From NCBI GenBank assembly GCA_054601695.1, contig BAAHQB010000153.1:248001-312000 (forward strand): a stretch of 64,000 nt of DNA, in the 5' to 3' direction. Positions 21,550 through 49,193 of this stretch are shown here, in pieces. The notes beneath the pieces are model-generated. The model had not been told where the DNA came from, did not search any database, and saw only the letters and a program-made list of their open reading frames with translations. The stretch comes from Amorphochlora amoebiformis (taxonomy: Eukaryota; Cercozoa; Chlorarachniophyceae). The first letter of the stretch is position 1; each line of letters opens with the position of its first letter. The position numbers and the translations under genes are program-made.

Positions 21550-22104
21550 TTGAGAACTTTCTACACAAGACTTCGAGAATCTAGCCTAAGATGATGTCGA
21601 ATGGTAGGGAGGTATATATCGAATTCAATGATTGATTAGAATCCAATGAGCTAGTGTAGATCTTGCATCTACATAGTGCATGTACTCCTCTGAGCCCTAT
21701 CCAGAGTATCTAGAGTATTATGCCCAACTAGCAGGGTTCCTGGGAAAGGACCTGATTGATCTATACCTAGTATACAGTCATCTTATCTAGATCGAGTCAT
21801 ACCACCAGTACATCCTCTATAGTACATAGTGTGCCTATGCTATTTCGTTCCAACGTACGCGCCACCATCGCACGAAGACGTCCAAGTCCATGGGGAACAC
21901 TAATATATGCTCGAGATATAGCTAGCTAGATAGAGTATATGATCTAGATTCTAGATGATATGTACATCACTCATGGTCTAGCTAGCTGGATTAAACTATG
22001 CTGTAACTAGTTAACCCCACAGAATGCGGTACTAAACTTTATTCGCCGTTGTATAGACAATTGGGATCAGCGCGCGCCAGGTTATATGTGACAAAGTTTA
22101 TGCC
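21550..22104. other. Convergent intergenic spacer, TA-free and CTAG-rich
   Basis: This is 555 bp between two stop codons. CTAG occurs about 15 times against roughly 2 expected, often within GCTAGCTAG or TCTAGA. There is no TA tract and no credible exon. Confidence 0.6.
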
Positions 22105-22439
22105 CTAATCTGAGTCCACGCGGCTTCTCTTTCTGTCTTTCTTTGCCCTTTTCTTTTCTTTTTTAGCCGCTTTTTTTGCCTTTTTCTTAGCCTTCTTCAG
22201 CATCTGCAAGATGTAATATCAACTCACTGTGAATTCACGTAAAGTTTTATAACCTGGTGATCTACATATCTATGGATCTACATGTACATCTATTTTCAGA
22301 ACTTATCTAATGCATTTATATGTACAAAATTAATTTTTATAGCACCTTTTTTGCCTTTTTCCTCGCCTTTCGTGCCACCTAGTAGAGAAAGTATACACAA
22401 ATATATATTAAATATTATATCTATATGTAAACATATATA

Positions 22440-22487
<48 letters not shown>

Positions 22488-22658
22488 TTATATGTGTGTA
22501 TTTATTCATAAATATATCTATATAACATTTATATCCAGGTACACACCGTCACGCCTGATATGCGTGTAAGTCAAATATGTATTGTGTACTTATGTGTGTT
22601 CGTATATATATACACATATGTGTATGTACGTATATATATAAGTATATATATATATATA

Positions 22659-22693
<35 letters not shown>

Positions 22694-23346
22694 CGTATTA
22701 CAAATTTATGTATTTATCTATTTGTTCAGATATATATCTAAATATATACATTTGAGTGTGTGTGTATGTGTGTGTGTGTGTATGCAGGTGTCACGTGTAT
22801 ATATATAAGAACTACTACGCACATACACATAAATATCGAAGTTTACATACATATCCAAACATGTACGCTACAAAGATACACATGTTTATGTACATGTTTG
22901 TGTGTGTATATATAATGTGTATACACACATGCACATGTGCATATATAAGTCTATATGTACGTATAAAATTTATATGTGTGTATTCATATTTACGTATAGA
23001 TAGATGTACAGATATGTCATATGAATACTTCATCTTCATCCGAATCGGAACTATCTCCCCTCTCTGCTTTTTGTAGCGCCTAACACATACGTTTATATGT
23101 TAACATTATTGTATAAATCTTAATTTGTGTAAGTACATTTTTATTTTTTTTCATATTTATATGAATACTGTTTGATAGGTATGTATTCTGTAATTTATAC
23201 CTATATATGTATGTCTACTGGAATATTGTACCTATATATGCATATGTACATGATATACATTTTAATATATAAATAAATGCATTTTTAAAAAGCCACAAAA
23301 TTCCTACATGTTATTAATATGCTACATCATATATGCATACCCATAA

Positions 23347-23383
<37 letters not shown>

Positions 23384-23690
23384 CATTATATATATATATA
23401 TATATATGACATATATATATATATGTATATATATATATATGTATGTGTATTAAATCTTAATACACATGTAAATACATATGATGCGTGTATAATTTGTATA
23501 AGATCGATAGAGTTATAGCTTTAGGCTAGGATTTAGGTTACATTTAGTGTTAGGACTGAGGTTTAGATTGAGTGTAAGGTTTTAGTACTAAGATTCATTT
23601 TAGGGTCAAGTTGAAGTCTTAAAATTATATAACCTGTTGCGCCATCGCAAGCATCTGGGAGGCCTGATAAAAACATATATATATATATAT

Positions 23691-23730
<40 letters not shown>

Positions 23731-23792
23731 GAAAATTAATTTATACACATACATTTGTATACATGATATATATATATGTATAATATATATAT

Positions 23793-23824
<32 letters not shown>

Positions 23825-24308
23825 CCTACCGATAATTTCGGCTTGGGCTTCGCAAACCCTCCTCCCTCCCCTTTCTTTTCCTCTTCCCCTTCCCCACCCT
23901 CTTCATCCTGGGATTAGAGGTTTGAATTAGTTTTATGTTAAGGTTGAATATAGGGCTCTCTGCAGAAGAGTTTTACTAGTACCTGCTTCGCGAGTCCCTC
24001 GGCGATTAACTTTTGGAGTTTTTCGACTTTGTCGGCCTTTGACCGCCCGTCGTGGTACCTGGAGAATGGCTTTAACGTTATGATTGAAGTATGGATTGCT
24101 GCGGTTGACGCTCTTAAGGATCATTCTAAAACTCTGGGATACAACGAGAATTGTTCATCTAACAAAACCCTAAACCTAATAATCTTCGTCCAAATATGCA
24201 TTTGCTTATGCATGCGGTTTTGAAGTTTGTATACCTAGCTTGGCTCGCACCCAACCCATCGATCCTCTCCGCCATCTGGGTATCGTCTCTCTCGGTATCC
24301 TTTGGGTG

Positions 24309-24357
<49 letters not shown>

Positions 24358-24368
24358 CATATATATAT

Positions 24369-24400
<32 letters not shown>

Positions 24401-24415
24401 AAAACGTATATTTAG

Positions 24416-24446
<31 letters not shown>

Positions 24447-24505
24447 CATACATACATATATAATATATATATATATATATTATACATATATATTATATAT
24501 ATATA

Positions 24506-24543
<38 letters not shown>

Positions 24544-24616
24544 ATACAGGATATGTTTCTTTGTGTAGCGTGCCAAAATATACAATTTGTATGTTTATGT
24601 GGATATCACATGTAAA

Positions 24617-24672
<56 letters not shown>

Positions 24673-24717
24673 TTATGTAGATAACACATGATATTCTATG
24701 CATATTTAAGATTTTAA

Positions 24718-24761
<44 letters not shown>

Positions 24762-25615
24762 CACATATATATATATATATATATATAATATATATATATA
24801 TATTAACACAAAAAAACTGAATTATTGATAAAGATTTATACCTATTTATATATTTATATACGTATGTTGTATTGTGATCATTAATGCTCACCCCTTTCTT
24901 CAAGAGCTCCTTCATATCTGTGGCGCTTAATCTGTGCCCTGTCCGCCTTCGCTTCGATGTCATACCTCTAAGGGGATTTGCGTTTAGGTTCGAATCCACA
25001 AAACACTCAGGAGCGGTTAGGTTGGGGAAGAGATGCTGGGGTGAGGATGGGTTTAGGTTAGCTTTAAAAATTGTATGTGGTATAATTTTACAGTTTTTCG
25101 GCAATCGCAGCCCTGTCTCTTGCTCTCATCTTGGCCTTTTCCTTCGCAATGTCTTCCCCCGTGTGCGCGGAACGCGTGTACCACAGGATATCCTTCCCTA
25201 ATATTCCAACACGCCAACCCATCCCCCAAAAAATCGCAGTAATATTAATAAAAGATGGAGCCTATCAGTCGTGCAAAAATTGAAGGATCCATGAATTTTT
25301 TTCATAAACTCCGAGGAGGCCTTTATGGATTGTGCGTGCAAAAATTCGCTGCCTTTCCCTCCCCTTCAGTTTAATTTGTTTCAGAGTACTTCTGAAACTT
25401 AATCCGAACAGTGAGAGCGTAATGCCTAACCTGAGGCTCGCTGAGGGGAAATTTGTAGCAAACTTGCAGGGCGTATTGTGCTCTGTTGGTTGTGAGGGCT
25501 TACCCTTTTGCCAGCGTCCTACGGGGGCATTGACAGAGTGACCGAGGTAGTTCTCTCGATGTTTGTCAATCTTTACGTCGTCCCAGCTGAACGAATCCGG
25601 CCTTCCTCTCGACAT
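22105..25615 (-). CDS. MMTAG2: MMTAG2-like protein (multiple myeloma tumor-associated protein 2 homolog)
   Basis: Exons in coding order: 25504-25615, 25092-25197, 24892-24967, 24235-24299, 23983-24058, 23830-23907, 23634-23663, 23029-23079, 22346-22378 and 22105-22203. They total 726 nt, or 241 aa; human MMTAG2 (C1orf35) has 263. The N-terminus matches the family signature closely: [17 protein letters not shown], then [18 protein letters not shown]. It continues with [18 protein letters not shown] and AERIDGLG, which align with the second conserved block. The tail is Asp/Ser then almost pure Lys/Ala/Arg ([16 protein letters not shown]), as in homologs. It is probably nuclear, and its molecular role is poorly known. 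An extra exon between 22379 and 23028 is possible. TTAGG-type hexamers on the + strand are CCCTAA in the sense strand. Confidence 0.93.
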
Positions 25616-25917
25616 TGTGTCAAGCGAGACAGCCCTCCACAGCCGCGAAATTCCAAGATTTATTTTTTAACTTGTCGGCTTTCCCTTGTTTGACCTGACA
25701 GTAATTTATTCGCTTGGTTGACCAGACCCTCTAGAACTCGAATGGACAATGACAGCTCAACAAAAGCGACACAATCCAAAGCAAGCGCTCGCCCGTGCCC
25801 CGTCCGCTCTCGGGAGGTTTTTCCTTTCGCGTACAGTCGATCGTTGCGAGAGGGGGTACCCGGTCTCTGGCTTTTGCGGCAAGGGAGACGGAGCCCGCCT
25901 TCTAGCGTCAAAATACG
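25616..25917. promoter_or_regulatory. Divergent promoter region, MMTAG2 / TH1-like gene
   Basis: About 302 bp separate the divergent start codons, with no TA tract. No specific motif was recognised. The right-hand limit depends on the tentative start of the TH1-like gene. Confidence 0.35.
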
Positions 25918-32347
<6,430 letters not shown>

Positions 32348-32352
32348 TATAC

Positions 32353-32386
<34 letters not shown>

Positions 32387-32506
32387 GTATATATGTGTGT
32401 GTGTGTATGTATGTATGTATGTGAATGTTTAACATGATGGACTCATGTACATGCATGAAAAAACATGTATTTATACGCACACGTATAATATATATATATA
32501 TATATG

Positions 32507-32541
<35 letters not shown>

Positions 32542-32648
32542 TAATATAAATACAACCTATATCATATATTCCATGCGCCTAATGTTGACATTATATATGC
32601 AATACACTTTCATATGCCTTCATCCTAACCCGATCCTAACCCTAACAG

Positions 32649-32989
32649 GTGTTTCAGGCACATCAACAAGTAATTCTAAACCTTTGAGAAAGCTTGCCCT
32701 TAACCCTAAACTCACCGTAATTATTGGACCCTAACTCAAACTCTAACTCTAAGCGATACACGGTGTGTCACGGAATAGCATCTCGCAGGTATATTAATGA
32801 TAATTGTATACAATCTCTTTCTCTCTATAAATATCTATATATGTATATGTATGTATATTATGCATGTTATATGTATATGGATAGATATATATGTACACAC
32901 TCACACACACACACATATATATGTATATACATATGTACGTATGTATGTATATATATATATATATATATTAATATATATGTACATATATT

Positions 32990-33029
<40 letters not shown>

Positions 33030-33384
33030 TATATATATATGTATATATACACATATATATATATATGGACTCACGTTTGTTACATAATTGAAGGGCAATA
33101 CACCGAAGCTACCCCCCACTTCTGTACTAGAGCTAAAGTGCATGGAATCCGCAGGGATTCAATCGTTAGTAACCTCTCTCAAGTCTCTCAAAAGTCTCCA
33201 AATAAAGAAAAACAAGCTTGAAGAACTATACCCAAAAATGGATCTATAATATTGTATTATTATCTGTATACATATTATATGTATGTATATTATATATGCA
33301 TATTATCCCTTTATTTTTGGGATAATATATATATATATATATATATATATACATTAAAGAAACATAATGCATATATACATATAT

Positions 33385-33425
<41 letters not shown>

Positions 33426-33457
33426 TGTATATGTATATATATATATGATATATAGAA

Positions 33458-33494
<37 letters not shown>

Positions 33495-33582
33495 CCCTAA
33501 CCCTAACCCTAACCTAACCCTAACCCTAACCCTAGCCCTAACCCTAACGAACTGTAATCCTAATCCTAACCCTGACTCTAAC

Positions 33583-33645
<63 letters not shown>

Positions 33646-33834
33646 TATGTATGATACGTCCTTACTTGTGCGTAGCTGTTTTCACCTCCACACTTTTTTT
33701 TTTTCACTCTCTCACAATCTCAGAATTACGGGTAATAGCGGCCGGAGAAAGTCGGTAGTAACCGGGGGTATAAACCATAACCCAGTTCTCTTAAACCCAG
33801 ATAATCTTGAGAGGCTTGTTGAAGCGGTAAATAG

Positions 33835-33866
<32 letters not shown>

Positions 33867-33934
33867 TACATATATATATATATATACATATGTATATAAT
33901 ACAAGTACATGAATAAATAATACGTAAGTTTACG

Positions 33935-33996
<62 letters not shown>

Positions 33997-34109
33997 TTAT
34001 ATATATATATATACATGAATGCATATTTAATTTTGTATTATATATTTAAAAATGCAGCTCTATTTACCTGCGTATCTGTACATACATATTACCGTTTCTT
34101 TGTATACAC

Positions 34110-34143
<34 letters not shown>

Positions 34144-34258
34144 ATGTGTATGTAAATATGTATATCTCTATGTAGAGGTGTAAATATTTACACGTATATG
34201 TCATTATTATTAGATGATATCTATATGGGTTGTACATGCATATATATTATACGTAGGG

Positions 34259-34297
<39 letters not shown>

Positions 34298-34558
34298 ATT
34301 TTATATATAATATGTATATCAACACATATAGAAACACATAAATCTATCCTAACCGAACTGACATGCCAACCCTAACCCCAAACTTCTCCCCTAACCCACC
34401 CTAACCCTAGGAAAACGGCCCAAACTCTTTTCGAGGTGTAGATGCAGCTTATATCGTACTAGAAGGGGTAAACATTACCAACCCGAACCGTAACCCTATG
34501 CCTAAGCGTAACTCTAACCTTAACCGTCTTCTCAGAGCTTTTTCTGTTAATAGGTATA

Positions 34559-34607
<49 letters not shown>

Positions 34608-34858
34608 ATGTATACGAACACATATATACATACATAATTATACATATATACACATATACATATATATATATATATATACCTATACACAAATATATTATAT
34701 ACATATATATACATATATATACATATACACACATACATATATATACACATATGTTATTAGGCCCATGTAATGGCCTGTTTGTGTATGATTGGGAGGAGAA
34801 ATATGAGCAGGGAGGAAGTGTGGGTATGTACACACACATATATGTATGCATGTATGTA

Positions 34859-34895
<37 letters not shown>

Positions 34896-34910
34896 GTACA
34901 AATTTTCAAC

Positions 34911-34946
<36 letters not shown>

Positions 34947-34956
34947 TATATATACA

Positions 34957-34991
<35 letters not shown>

Positions 34992-35112
34992 AATATATAT
35001 ATATTTATAATATGCACACCAAACTTATATTTTAAACATTTATATGTATACGACTATAATTATACCTCTTATAATATGTACACATTACATATATCACTAA
35101 TATATAAAGTAA

Positions 35113-35161
<49 letters not shown>

Positions 35162-35338
35162 TCCCGAAGGAAATCATTCGGAGATGCATGCTCGTACCCC
35201 GCAAATCGGTTAAGATATCCCTTCTTCATTTGACAGCGACACCTGCAATAGAGGTTTACACATCTTTGGAGACATACATTTTACATATATGCACATATAC
35301 ATGTACATACACATATATATGCACATATACATGTACAT

Positions 35339-35373
<35 letters not shown>

Positions 35374-35461
35374 CACGTATAAATATATATACATACATAT
35401 CTCTACAATATATATATATATATATATTATATCTATAATTTTATATCTATAATTCATACAT

Positions 35462-35493
<32 letters not shown>

Positions 35494-35870
35494 TTCCTAA
35501 CCTTATACTTACCTTCACAGGTCTATCCTTTCGACTCCATCGTCCCAACCTACATTGCGGACGGTATGCTGCCCTCACCCTCTCCCTTTCGCTTTCCCTC
35601 TCTGCCTGCCATTCACTCTCCGCTCTCTCTATGTCTCTTCACTCTCCGCTCTCTCTATGTCTCTCCATTATCTCGCAATTTCTCATTATTCCTGTCCTCT
35701 GCTCTCTCATCTCGTCTATCCGTCTCCCTCTTCCCCATTCTGATTGGTACCCAATCCCAACTCCCCAAATTCTCCAGCCTAAGCCTTCCGAAAGGCAAAT
35801 ATACCAATTAAAAATGAGAGGGAAAATCGTTAGGGTGCAAAGCTACTTGGAATGAAAAGCGAATCCATTC

Positions 35871-35915
<45 letters not shown>

Positions 35916-36504
35916 TGAAATATATATATATATATGTAATATATATAATATATATATATATATATATGTAATATATATATATACGTGTGTGTATATATAA
36001 TATTATATATAACAAGAACAAAAGCAAAAACGAAAGCGCCGAACAACCTCCACCCGCAGAAAGAGCGTCTCAGGCACATAACCCTAACCCCAGCCCTAAC
36101 CCTAACCCTAACCCTAGCCCTAACCCTAACCCTAGCCCTAACCCTAACACTATCTAACCCCAGCCCTAAAAACGAAAATCCTACCTTCGCAGAATCATCG
36201 AACCTAATCTTAGCCCTTACTCCAACCCTAACCATAACCCTAACCCTACCCATAAATTTAGGACGGCGATCTTCGCTAACTATGCGAAAGCCGTTGAAAT
36301 CTCCAAGGAGTCGAGATTCAGTAAGAAGAAGGGAAGGGGAGAGTATTAGGGAAGAAAGAGTTGGGGAGAGAGGGAAGGAGATAGAGGAGAGAGCATGCGG
36401 GACGAGAGAGTTAGAGAGAAAAGAAAGCCTAGTAGGAATGGGGGAGGAATATGGAGGAGAGAGAGTGAGGAGAGAGGGGGAGGGAAATTAGAATTTATGT
36501 TTAC

Positions 36505-36540
<36 letters not shown>

Positions 36541-36661
36541 AATATGTATATGTATATATATTTTGGAAATAAATATGTAAATGTTTAATTTTTATTGTAT
36601 GTAATTATAATTTATTTGTTTTCACAATATACATACATACCCGGAAATATATGTTCACATT

Positions 36662-36704
<43 letters not shown>

Positions 36705-36746
36705 TATATATGTGTGTGTGTGTACAGTATATAAATACATTTTAAT

Positions 36747-36780
<34 letters not shown>

Positions 36781-36784
36781 TATG

Positions 36785-36822
<38 letters not shown>

Positions 36823-37528
36823 TTTTATGTATGCTGTATATGTATACTTATGACAATTTGATAGCTCCCTGTAGCATGTGGAAAGCGTTCGCGCCGTGAG
36901 TCTCTGTCTCGCCGGCCTGGGGACTCTCGAAGAGAGAGCATTGGTATAAACAAATCTATACATACAGATACATTACATATGTCTTACACATACATAATAC
37001 ATATACACTTACGGAAATATATATATATATATATACGCTTTTGGAACTCTATAAAATATATACATATATATAGGCCCAGCGGCAATGATAGGTCTCTTTT
37101 CACTCGGAGGCTCTGAATCGAGTGGCACCGACCTAGTAATTCTAACACCCTAAACGCGAACCCCTCAAACTCACCCTCCAGCCCTAATACTCTAAACTCA
37201 AACTTAACCTTATATCTTCTGAGCATCCTGGCCCAATCTCAAAAAAATCACTAGCTAATCCTGACGCTTATGCTAAGGCTAACCCTAAGCCATTACCCTA
37301 GCCCTCTTAGATTTCACCCCAGTAGCTATAATACCAGCCCTAACCTCAACTCTCACTTCTCGTTTCAACCCAGCTCTGCTCTGAAATCACTAGCCCTGAC
37401 ACCGAGCCTAACTTCAACCCTAACCCTAAGTCAAGCCTAACCTCCAGAATACCCCTCGCGTGACTCTCGTCACTACTCTTGAGAAGGAGCTTCTTCCTTT
37501 GTTTATCAACACCAGAAAAGCAAAGTAG
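32649..37528 (+). CDS. Unidentified protein, 5' end unclear
   Basis: Phase-compatible chain: 32649-32669, 32754-32788, 33094-33137, 33724-33826, 34411-34467, 34761-34823, 35161-35253, 35521-35563, 35784-35828, 36262-36320, 36875-36899, 37074-37135 and 37448-37528 (TAG). I do not recognise it. Clear coding stretches are [51 protein letters not shown] and [16 protein letters not shown]. Others are [13 protein letters not shown] and the C-terminal [16 protein letters not shown]. The frame of 36262-36320 is undecided: the alternative [17 protein letters not shown] looks more protein-like but needs another exon. Exon 36875 could also extend to 36943. The first exons may belong to the upstream TH1-like gene, since no start codon was found. 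Introns hold the longest CCCTAA arrays of the window. Confidence 0.52.
33495..33548 (+). repeat. Interstitial telomere-like array (CCCTAA)n
   Basis: About nine CCCTAA units with single-base variants (CCTAA, CCCTAG), inside an intron and flanked by TA tracts. Confidence 0.95.
35609..35665 (+). repeat. CT-rich 25-nt tandem duplication
   Basis: ACTCTCCGCTCTCTCTATGT occurs twice in tandem within a CT-rich intron stretch (about 35575-35735). Confidence 0.85.
36081..36148 (+). repeat. Interstitial telomere-like array (CCCTAA)n
   Basis: About ten units of CCCTAA with CCCTAG and CCCCAG variants, about 110 nt upstream of the acceptor of exon 36262. Confidence 0.95.
36321..36492 (+). repeat. GA-rich polypurine tract
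   Basis: About 170 nt of purine-rich sequence on the + strand, starting right at the donor of exon 36262-36320. Confidence 0.75.
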
Positions 37529-37819
37529 GGTTCAGGGTCAGGGGTAACATTTTTGGAGATCGATACGTTAAATTATATATATACATACATATATATATAT
37601 TATATTGTTGTGTATATGCATATATATTCATACGTATATATAAGTAAATATACATCTATAAAAATATTCGTAAATATATATATATATATATGTATATATA
37701 TGTGTATTATATATATATATATATATGTATGTATATATAGATATACACATATATATAAACATATACGTATATATATATATATATTGTATATATATATACA
37801 TATATATGCATATATATAC

Positions 37820-37861
<42 letters not shown>

Positions 37862-37885
37862 GTATGTATGTATATACGTATTTAC

Positions 37886-37937
<52 letters not shown>

Positions 37938-38051
37938 ACATTAATATATGTGCGTATGAATACATAATCCGATAAGAAATTGTTAATTATACAGTGTTCA
38001 ATTCTAGGTTTAATAATTGACCCTTAAATTGAGTTTGCTATTACGTACGTC
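37529..38051. other. Intergenic region, TA tracts only
   Basis: Between the TAG of the upstream unidentified gene and the ATG of the 204-aa gene. (TA)n fills about 37575-37945; the rest has no supported feature. Confidence 0.45.
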
Positions 38052-38220
38052 ATGCTGGGTCTCAAGTCTGAGTATCATTATTTTCAACAATTTTAAGGTT
38101 TGTGTACCGATCTGTGTTCGTTCAGTGCTATCGGTAAGTTTAGACATATTTATGTACAAAAAAATTAGATGATTATGTTCTGTGATATATTATATTACAT
38201 ATCTAATATAATGCAAAAAC

Positions 38221-38272
<52 letters not shown>

Positions 38273-38747
38273 TGAATACATATTTTATAATGTACATATC
38301 CGACTTAGTACTGTTCCTTGTTCCTCCTCCCCTAGAATTCGACACTGGGAGCGATGGGTTCGAGTGACTGAGATATTGAGGAGGGCGTTCGTGCCATTTG
38401 ATAATGATAAGTTTGAGCCCAGGTTTTGTCTACTTTCCTTTTCTTATTTTATCTTTTCGCGGGTTTTTTTTTTAAAGTTTGAAATGAGATCTTTTTCATC
38501 GATTCGTTAATTTTTTTCGGAGTGAGGGTGTTAATTTTCCCTGATGCAACTAAAATATTTATATAAATATGTAACTATGCATATTTGTGCATGTTATAGT
38601 GTTTATGTGTACATATAACGTCACATATACACATGTATATGTACATATACTTGTAGGTCTGCAGAGGGGGCATTCCAAATTGGAGATCCAGTAACTCTAC
38701 ATATATGCTTACATACATGCATACACTTATATATATATATATATATG

Positions 38748-38787
<40 letters not shown>

Positions 38788-38793
38788 GTATGT

Positions 38794-38846
<53 letters not shown>

Positions 38847-38962
38847 TTGGTTTTTTATGGGCAAGGTATGTGTAAAATGAAGACATAATATATTGTATAC
38901 ATAATGTACATATACATTATGCACACATATACATATACATATTTACATCCTAAAATTGTGAT

Positions 38963-39044
<82 letters not shown>

Positions 39045-39693
39045 TATATATATAATATATATATATGTATATATACATATATAATATATACCGTAAACCG
39101 TGATGTATGGGTTTTCCCATGAAACGATACACTCAAGCTAATTATGCATATTTTCCGAAACTATGATCCCTACCAGCCCACTCCAAGAACCCCTCGCAAC
39201 CGTAACCAGGTTCTAACAATCTAACCCTAACCCTTAAATCTCTTAATCCTCTGACCCAAACTCTATCCCTAGACTCCAAAAACACCAAAAAGATCCCAGG
39301 TACCCCCAAGCACTACTAACTGACCCTGAGCCCTAGCAAAACCCTAACCCTAACCCTAAGGCTTCAACCCCGAGAAGCGCGGGCTCAAATCGTCGGAGTA
39401 GCCTTAAATCACCCAAAATTCCATGTAAATCAACTTTAGTTCTAGTTTTGGAAGTCAATCCTAAACAAATCCTAGCCTCTGTTCTCCGTGATGTTGCTCT
39501 CTAGCCTTAACCCAAACCCTAATCTGATATTTAACCTTGGCCTCAGCTCATATCTCCCAATCCTAGCCCTTTATGTCTCTCTCTCCAACGCTTATTCTTA
39601 TTTTATCCATCTCCGAATTACTCTTCCTCCACAACCTTACATAGCCATAATACTGATTCACATCCAACCCCGGGCCAATTAGCTCCGCCTGGA

Positions 39694-39746
<53 letters not shown>

Positions 39747-40194
39747 CATATATATATATATATATATTGTGTGTGTGTGTGTATAAACACAGATGTACAT
39801 ATATACAATTAATGTCCTTCCTAAACCTAATCCTAACAAAACCCTAACCCTTAGCCATAACCCCAAGCCTCCCCTAACCGGAACCCTCATCTCGGAGGCT
39901 ATTTGATAGCTTGTCAACTGTACCAACCAGCTTCCTGACTATACCCAAACCCTAACCATAGCTTCAGCAGCTATATCTCCGATTAGCTTGCTCCTCACGC
40001 CGCCCAAAAAAGATGTCACCAAGGATTTCGGACTGCCCATACTCGACCTGAAAGAAATCGTTCGTTCTATTTCGTTTTTTAGTTGTGATTCTTTGGTTGT
40101 TTTTTATGATTGTTGGGTTATTATTACTAAAAGTAATATTATTCGTATTTTTGGTATTAAAATTATTATTATTCTTTTTGGTATTAAGAAATGA

Positions 40195-40228
<34 letters not shown>

Positions 40229-40390
40229 GTATATATGTATATATATATATGTATATATATATGTATATATATGTATATATTTAACATATTGGAATATATG
40301 TATAAACCCATCTAAGAAACAATACATAGATTTATATATATATATATATATATATATGTAATATATATATATATATATAATATATATATA

Positions 40391-40422
<32 letters not shown>

Positions 40423-40437
40423 CATGTATACATACAC

Positions 40438-40475
<38 letters not shown>

Positions 40476-40703
40476 GTACATATATGTACATCCTAAATGT
40501 GCGACCCGGATCCCCTCATAAAACCCAACGGTAACGCCTGACTCAAACTCTAACCCGCTTAAAGAATATGCCGATCCGACGAATAGCCTATCTCACGTTC
40601 GGGGGAAAAGATCCCAACTATCGATTGAGTGTACGAGGGTAATACTATTTAAACACTTATATATACATATATATATATATATGTGTGTGTGTGTACATGA
40701 AAT

Positions 40704-40742
<39 letters not shown>

Positions 40743-40744
40743 CA

Positions 40745-40789
<45 letters not shown>

Positions 40790-40846
40790 AAGTTATATAC
40801 ATATACATATATACACACATATACATACATATATATATATACACAC

Positions 40847-40878
<32 letters not shown>

Positions 40879-40913
40879 ATACATATATATATGTGTGTTT
40901 TGCATATATGTAT

Positions 40914-40959
<46 letters not shown>

Positions 40960-40996
40960 CGTATAACGTATATACATTTGCGCGTATATATGTGTT

Positions 40997-41044
<48 letters not shown>

Positions 41045-41172
41045 AATATGTAATATTATATATATATATATATATTAATATATATATATATATAATATAT
41101 ATATGTATATATATATATATATATATATCTAAATTAATATGTGTAGGATATATGTATATAAACATATTACAC

Positions 41173-41210
<38 letters not shown>

Positions 41211-41370
41211 GTATATATATGTATATATATGTGTAAATATATACATATATATATATATACATATATATATATTCTATTGGGAATGCATACATGCAAATAT
41301 GCGTATATGTACCTTACCTTATCCCAATCCCAGTTTCAACCCCTCAACCATAGCCCTATTTAACTATAAT

Positions 41371-41465
<95 letters not shown>

Positions 41466-41597
41466 AATATACACGCATACATACATATATATATATACAC
41501 GCATACATACATATATATATATATATATAGGCATGCCGAAAATAGAGAGACCGTGGATGGATTTGCCTTCAAGTTCTCATATCTCGAAAATACATAC

Positions 41598-41676
<79 letters not shown>

Positions 41677-41932
41677 TATACATATATATATATATACGTA
41701 CATAAATATGACATCTCATCCTTTCGTGTACACACACGTAAGTTTTTATATTTGAATACCTAAATTTCACCGAGCGGTTTCCTCAACTCTAATTTAACCC
41801 TACTCTTAACCGCCTCAACCCTCCAGACGGCGGAATGAGCTTCGGTTTTCCCCTTTGGCTGCGTGGGTGCGTAAATAACAGTAGTTAGTGTAGAGATTGG
41901 CTACAGCTATTATATATATATAATATATATAT

Positions 41933-41978
<46 letters not shown>

Positions 41979-42037
41979 TTGTTTGTGTGTTAGAATATGT
42001 ATATATATATATATATACATATATTACATATATTATG

Positions 42038-42077
<40 letters not shown>

Positions 42078-42270
42078 GCATACATACAAACATAAATAGT
42101 ATGTATACATATACATATATATTATATATATATATATATTATATATATATATATATTATAGATATATATATATATATATATGTATACATAATATATATAT
42201 TATATATATTATATTATATGTACATGTGTATACATACATGTGTATAATTAAATTACATATATATACACAC

Positions 42271-42301
<31 letters not shown>

Positions 42302-42487
42302 CATATATATTATACATTACATACATACATATATGTTACAGTATATATGTAAAAAGAAAGAGAGGAGAGGGGTAGTCTGAAACTTGCTATCCCGAACCCT
42401 CCCAACCTAATCCTAACCCTAAACCTCACATAGGCCTCAGATGCGTGTCATGAGAAGCAGTTCAAACATATGCGGTGGAAATATTAG
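38052..42487 (+). CDS. Unidentified 204-aa protein (11 exons, complete)
   Basis: Exons: 38052-38071, 38098-38133, 38336-38422, 38657-38690, 39138-39209, 39361-39424, 39962-40059, 40565-40628, 41531-41572, 41827-41870 and 42434-42487 (TAG). They total 615 nt, or 204 aa, with all phases agreeing. I do not recognise the family. The N-terminal third is ordered and basic/aromatic ([17 protein letters not shown], then [16 protein letters not shown]). A Pro/Ser/Arg-rich linker follows ([22 protein letters not shown]). The C-terminus is again compact: [36 protein letters not shown] and a basic end ([12 protein letters not shown]). The first intron is only 26 nt (38072-38097). Other introns range up to about 900 nt of mostly TA. 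CCCTAA clusters precede the acceptors at 39361 and 42434. Confidence 0.72.
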
Positions 42488-42628
42488 CATAAACCTAACG
42501 CTTAACCCAACCCTGACCTAACCAAAACCTATCCCTAATTACTGGTAAGCCAAAACCTATCCGTAGCCCCAAATATGACATTAGATTTCAGATTTTTGGG
42601 TTGTTTACGTTGGGTCTCATAACTGATT
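42488..42628. other. Short tandem intergenic spacer
   Basis: 141 bp between the stop of the 204-aa gene and the proposed ATG of the next gene. It begins with CTAACC-type repeats and has no TA tract. Confidence 0.4.

Positions 42629-49193
<6,565 letters not shown>

Noticed and set aside
33138-33249. Terminal exon ending [14 protein letters not shown] and a stop at 33247-33249
   Set aside because: It is a plausible coding stretch, but the exons from 33724 to 37528 continue in phase from an internal donor. I keep it only as a possible alternative end.
33495-36148. True telomere or chromosome end
   Set aside because: The CCCTAA arrays are short, degenerate and inside introns, with genes on both sides.
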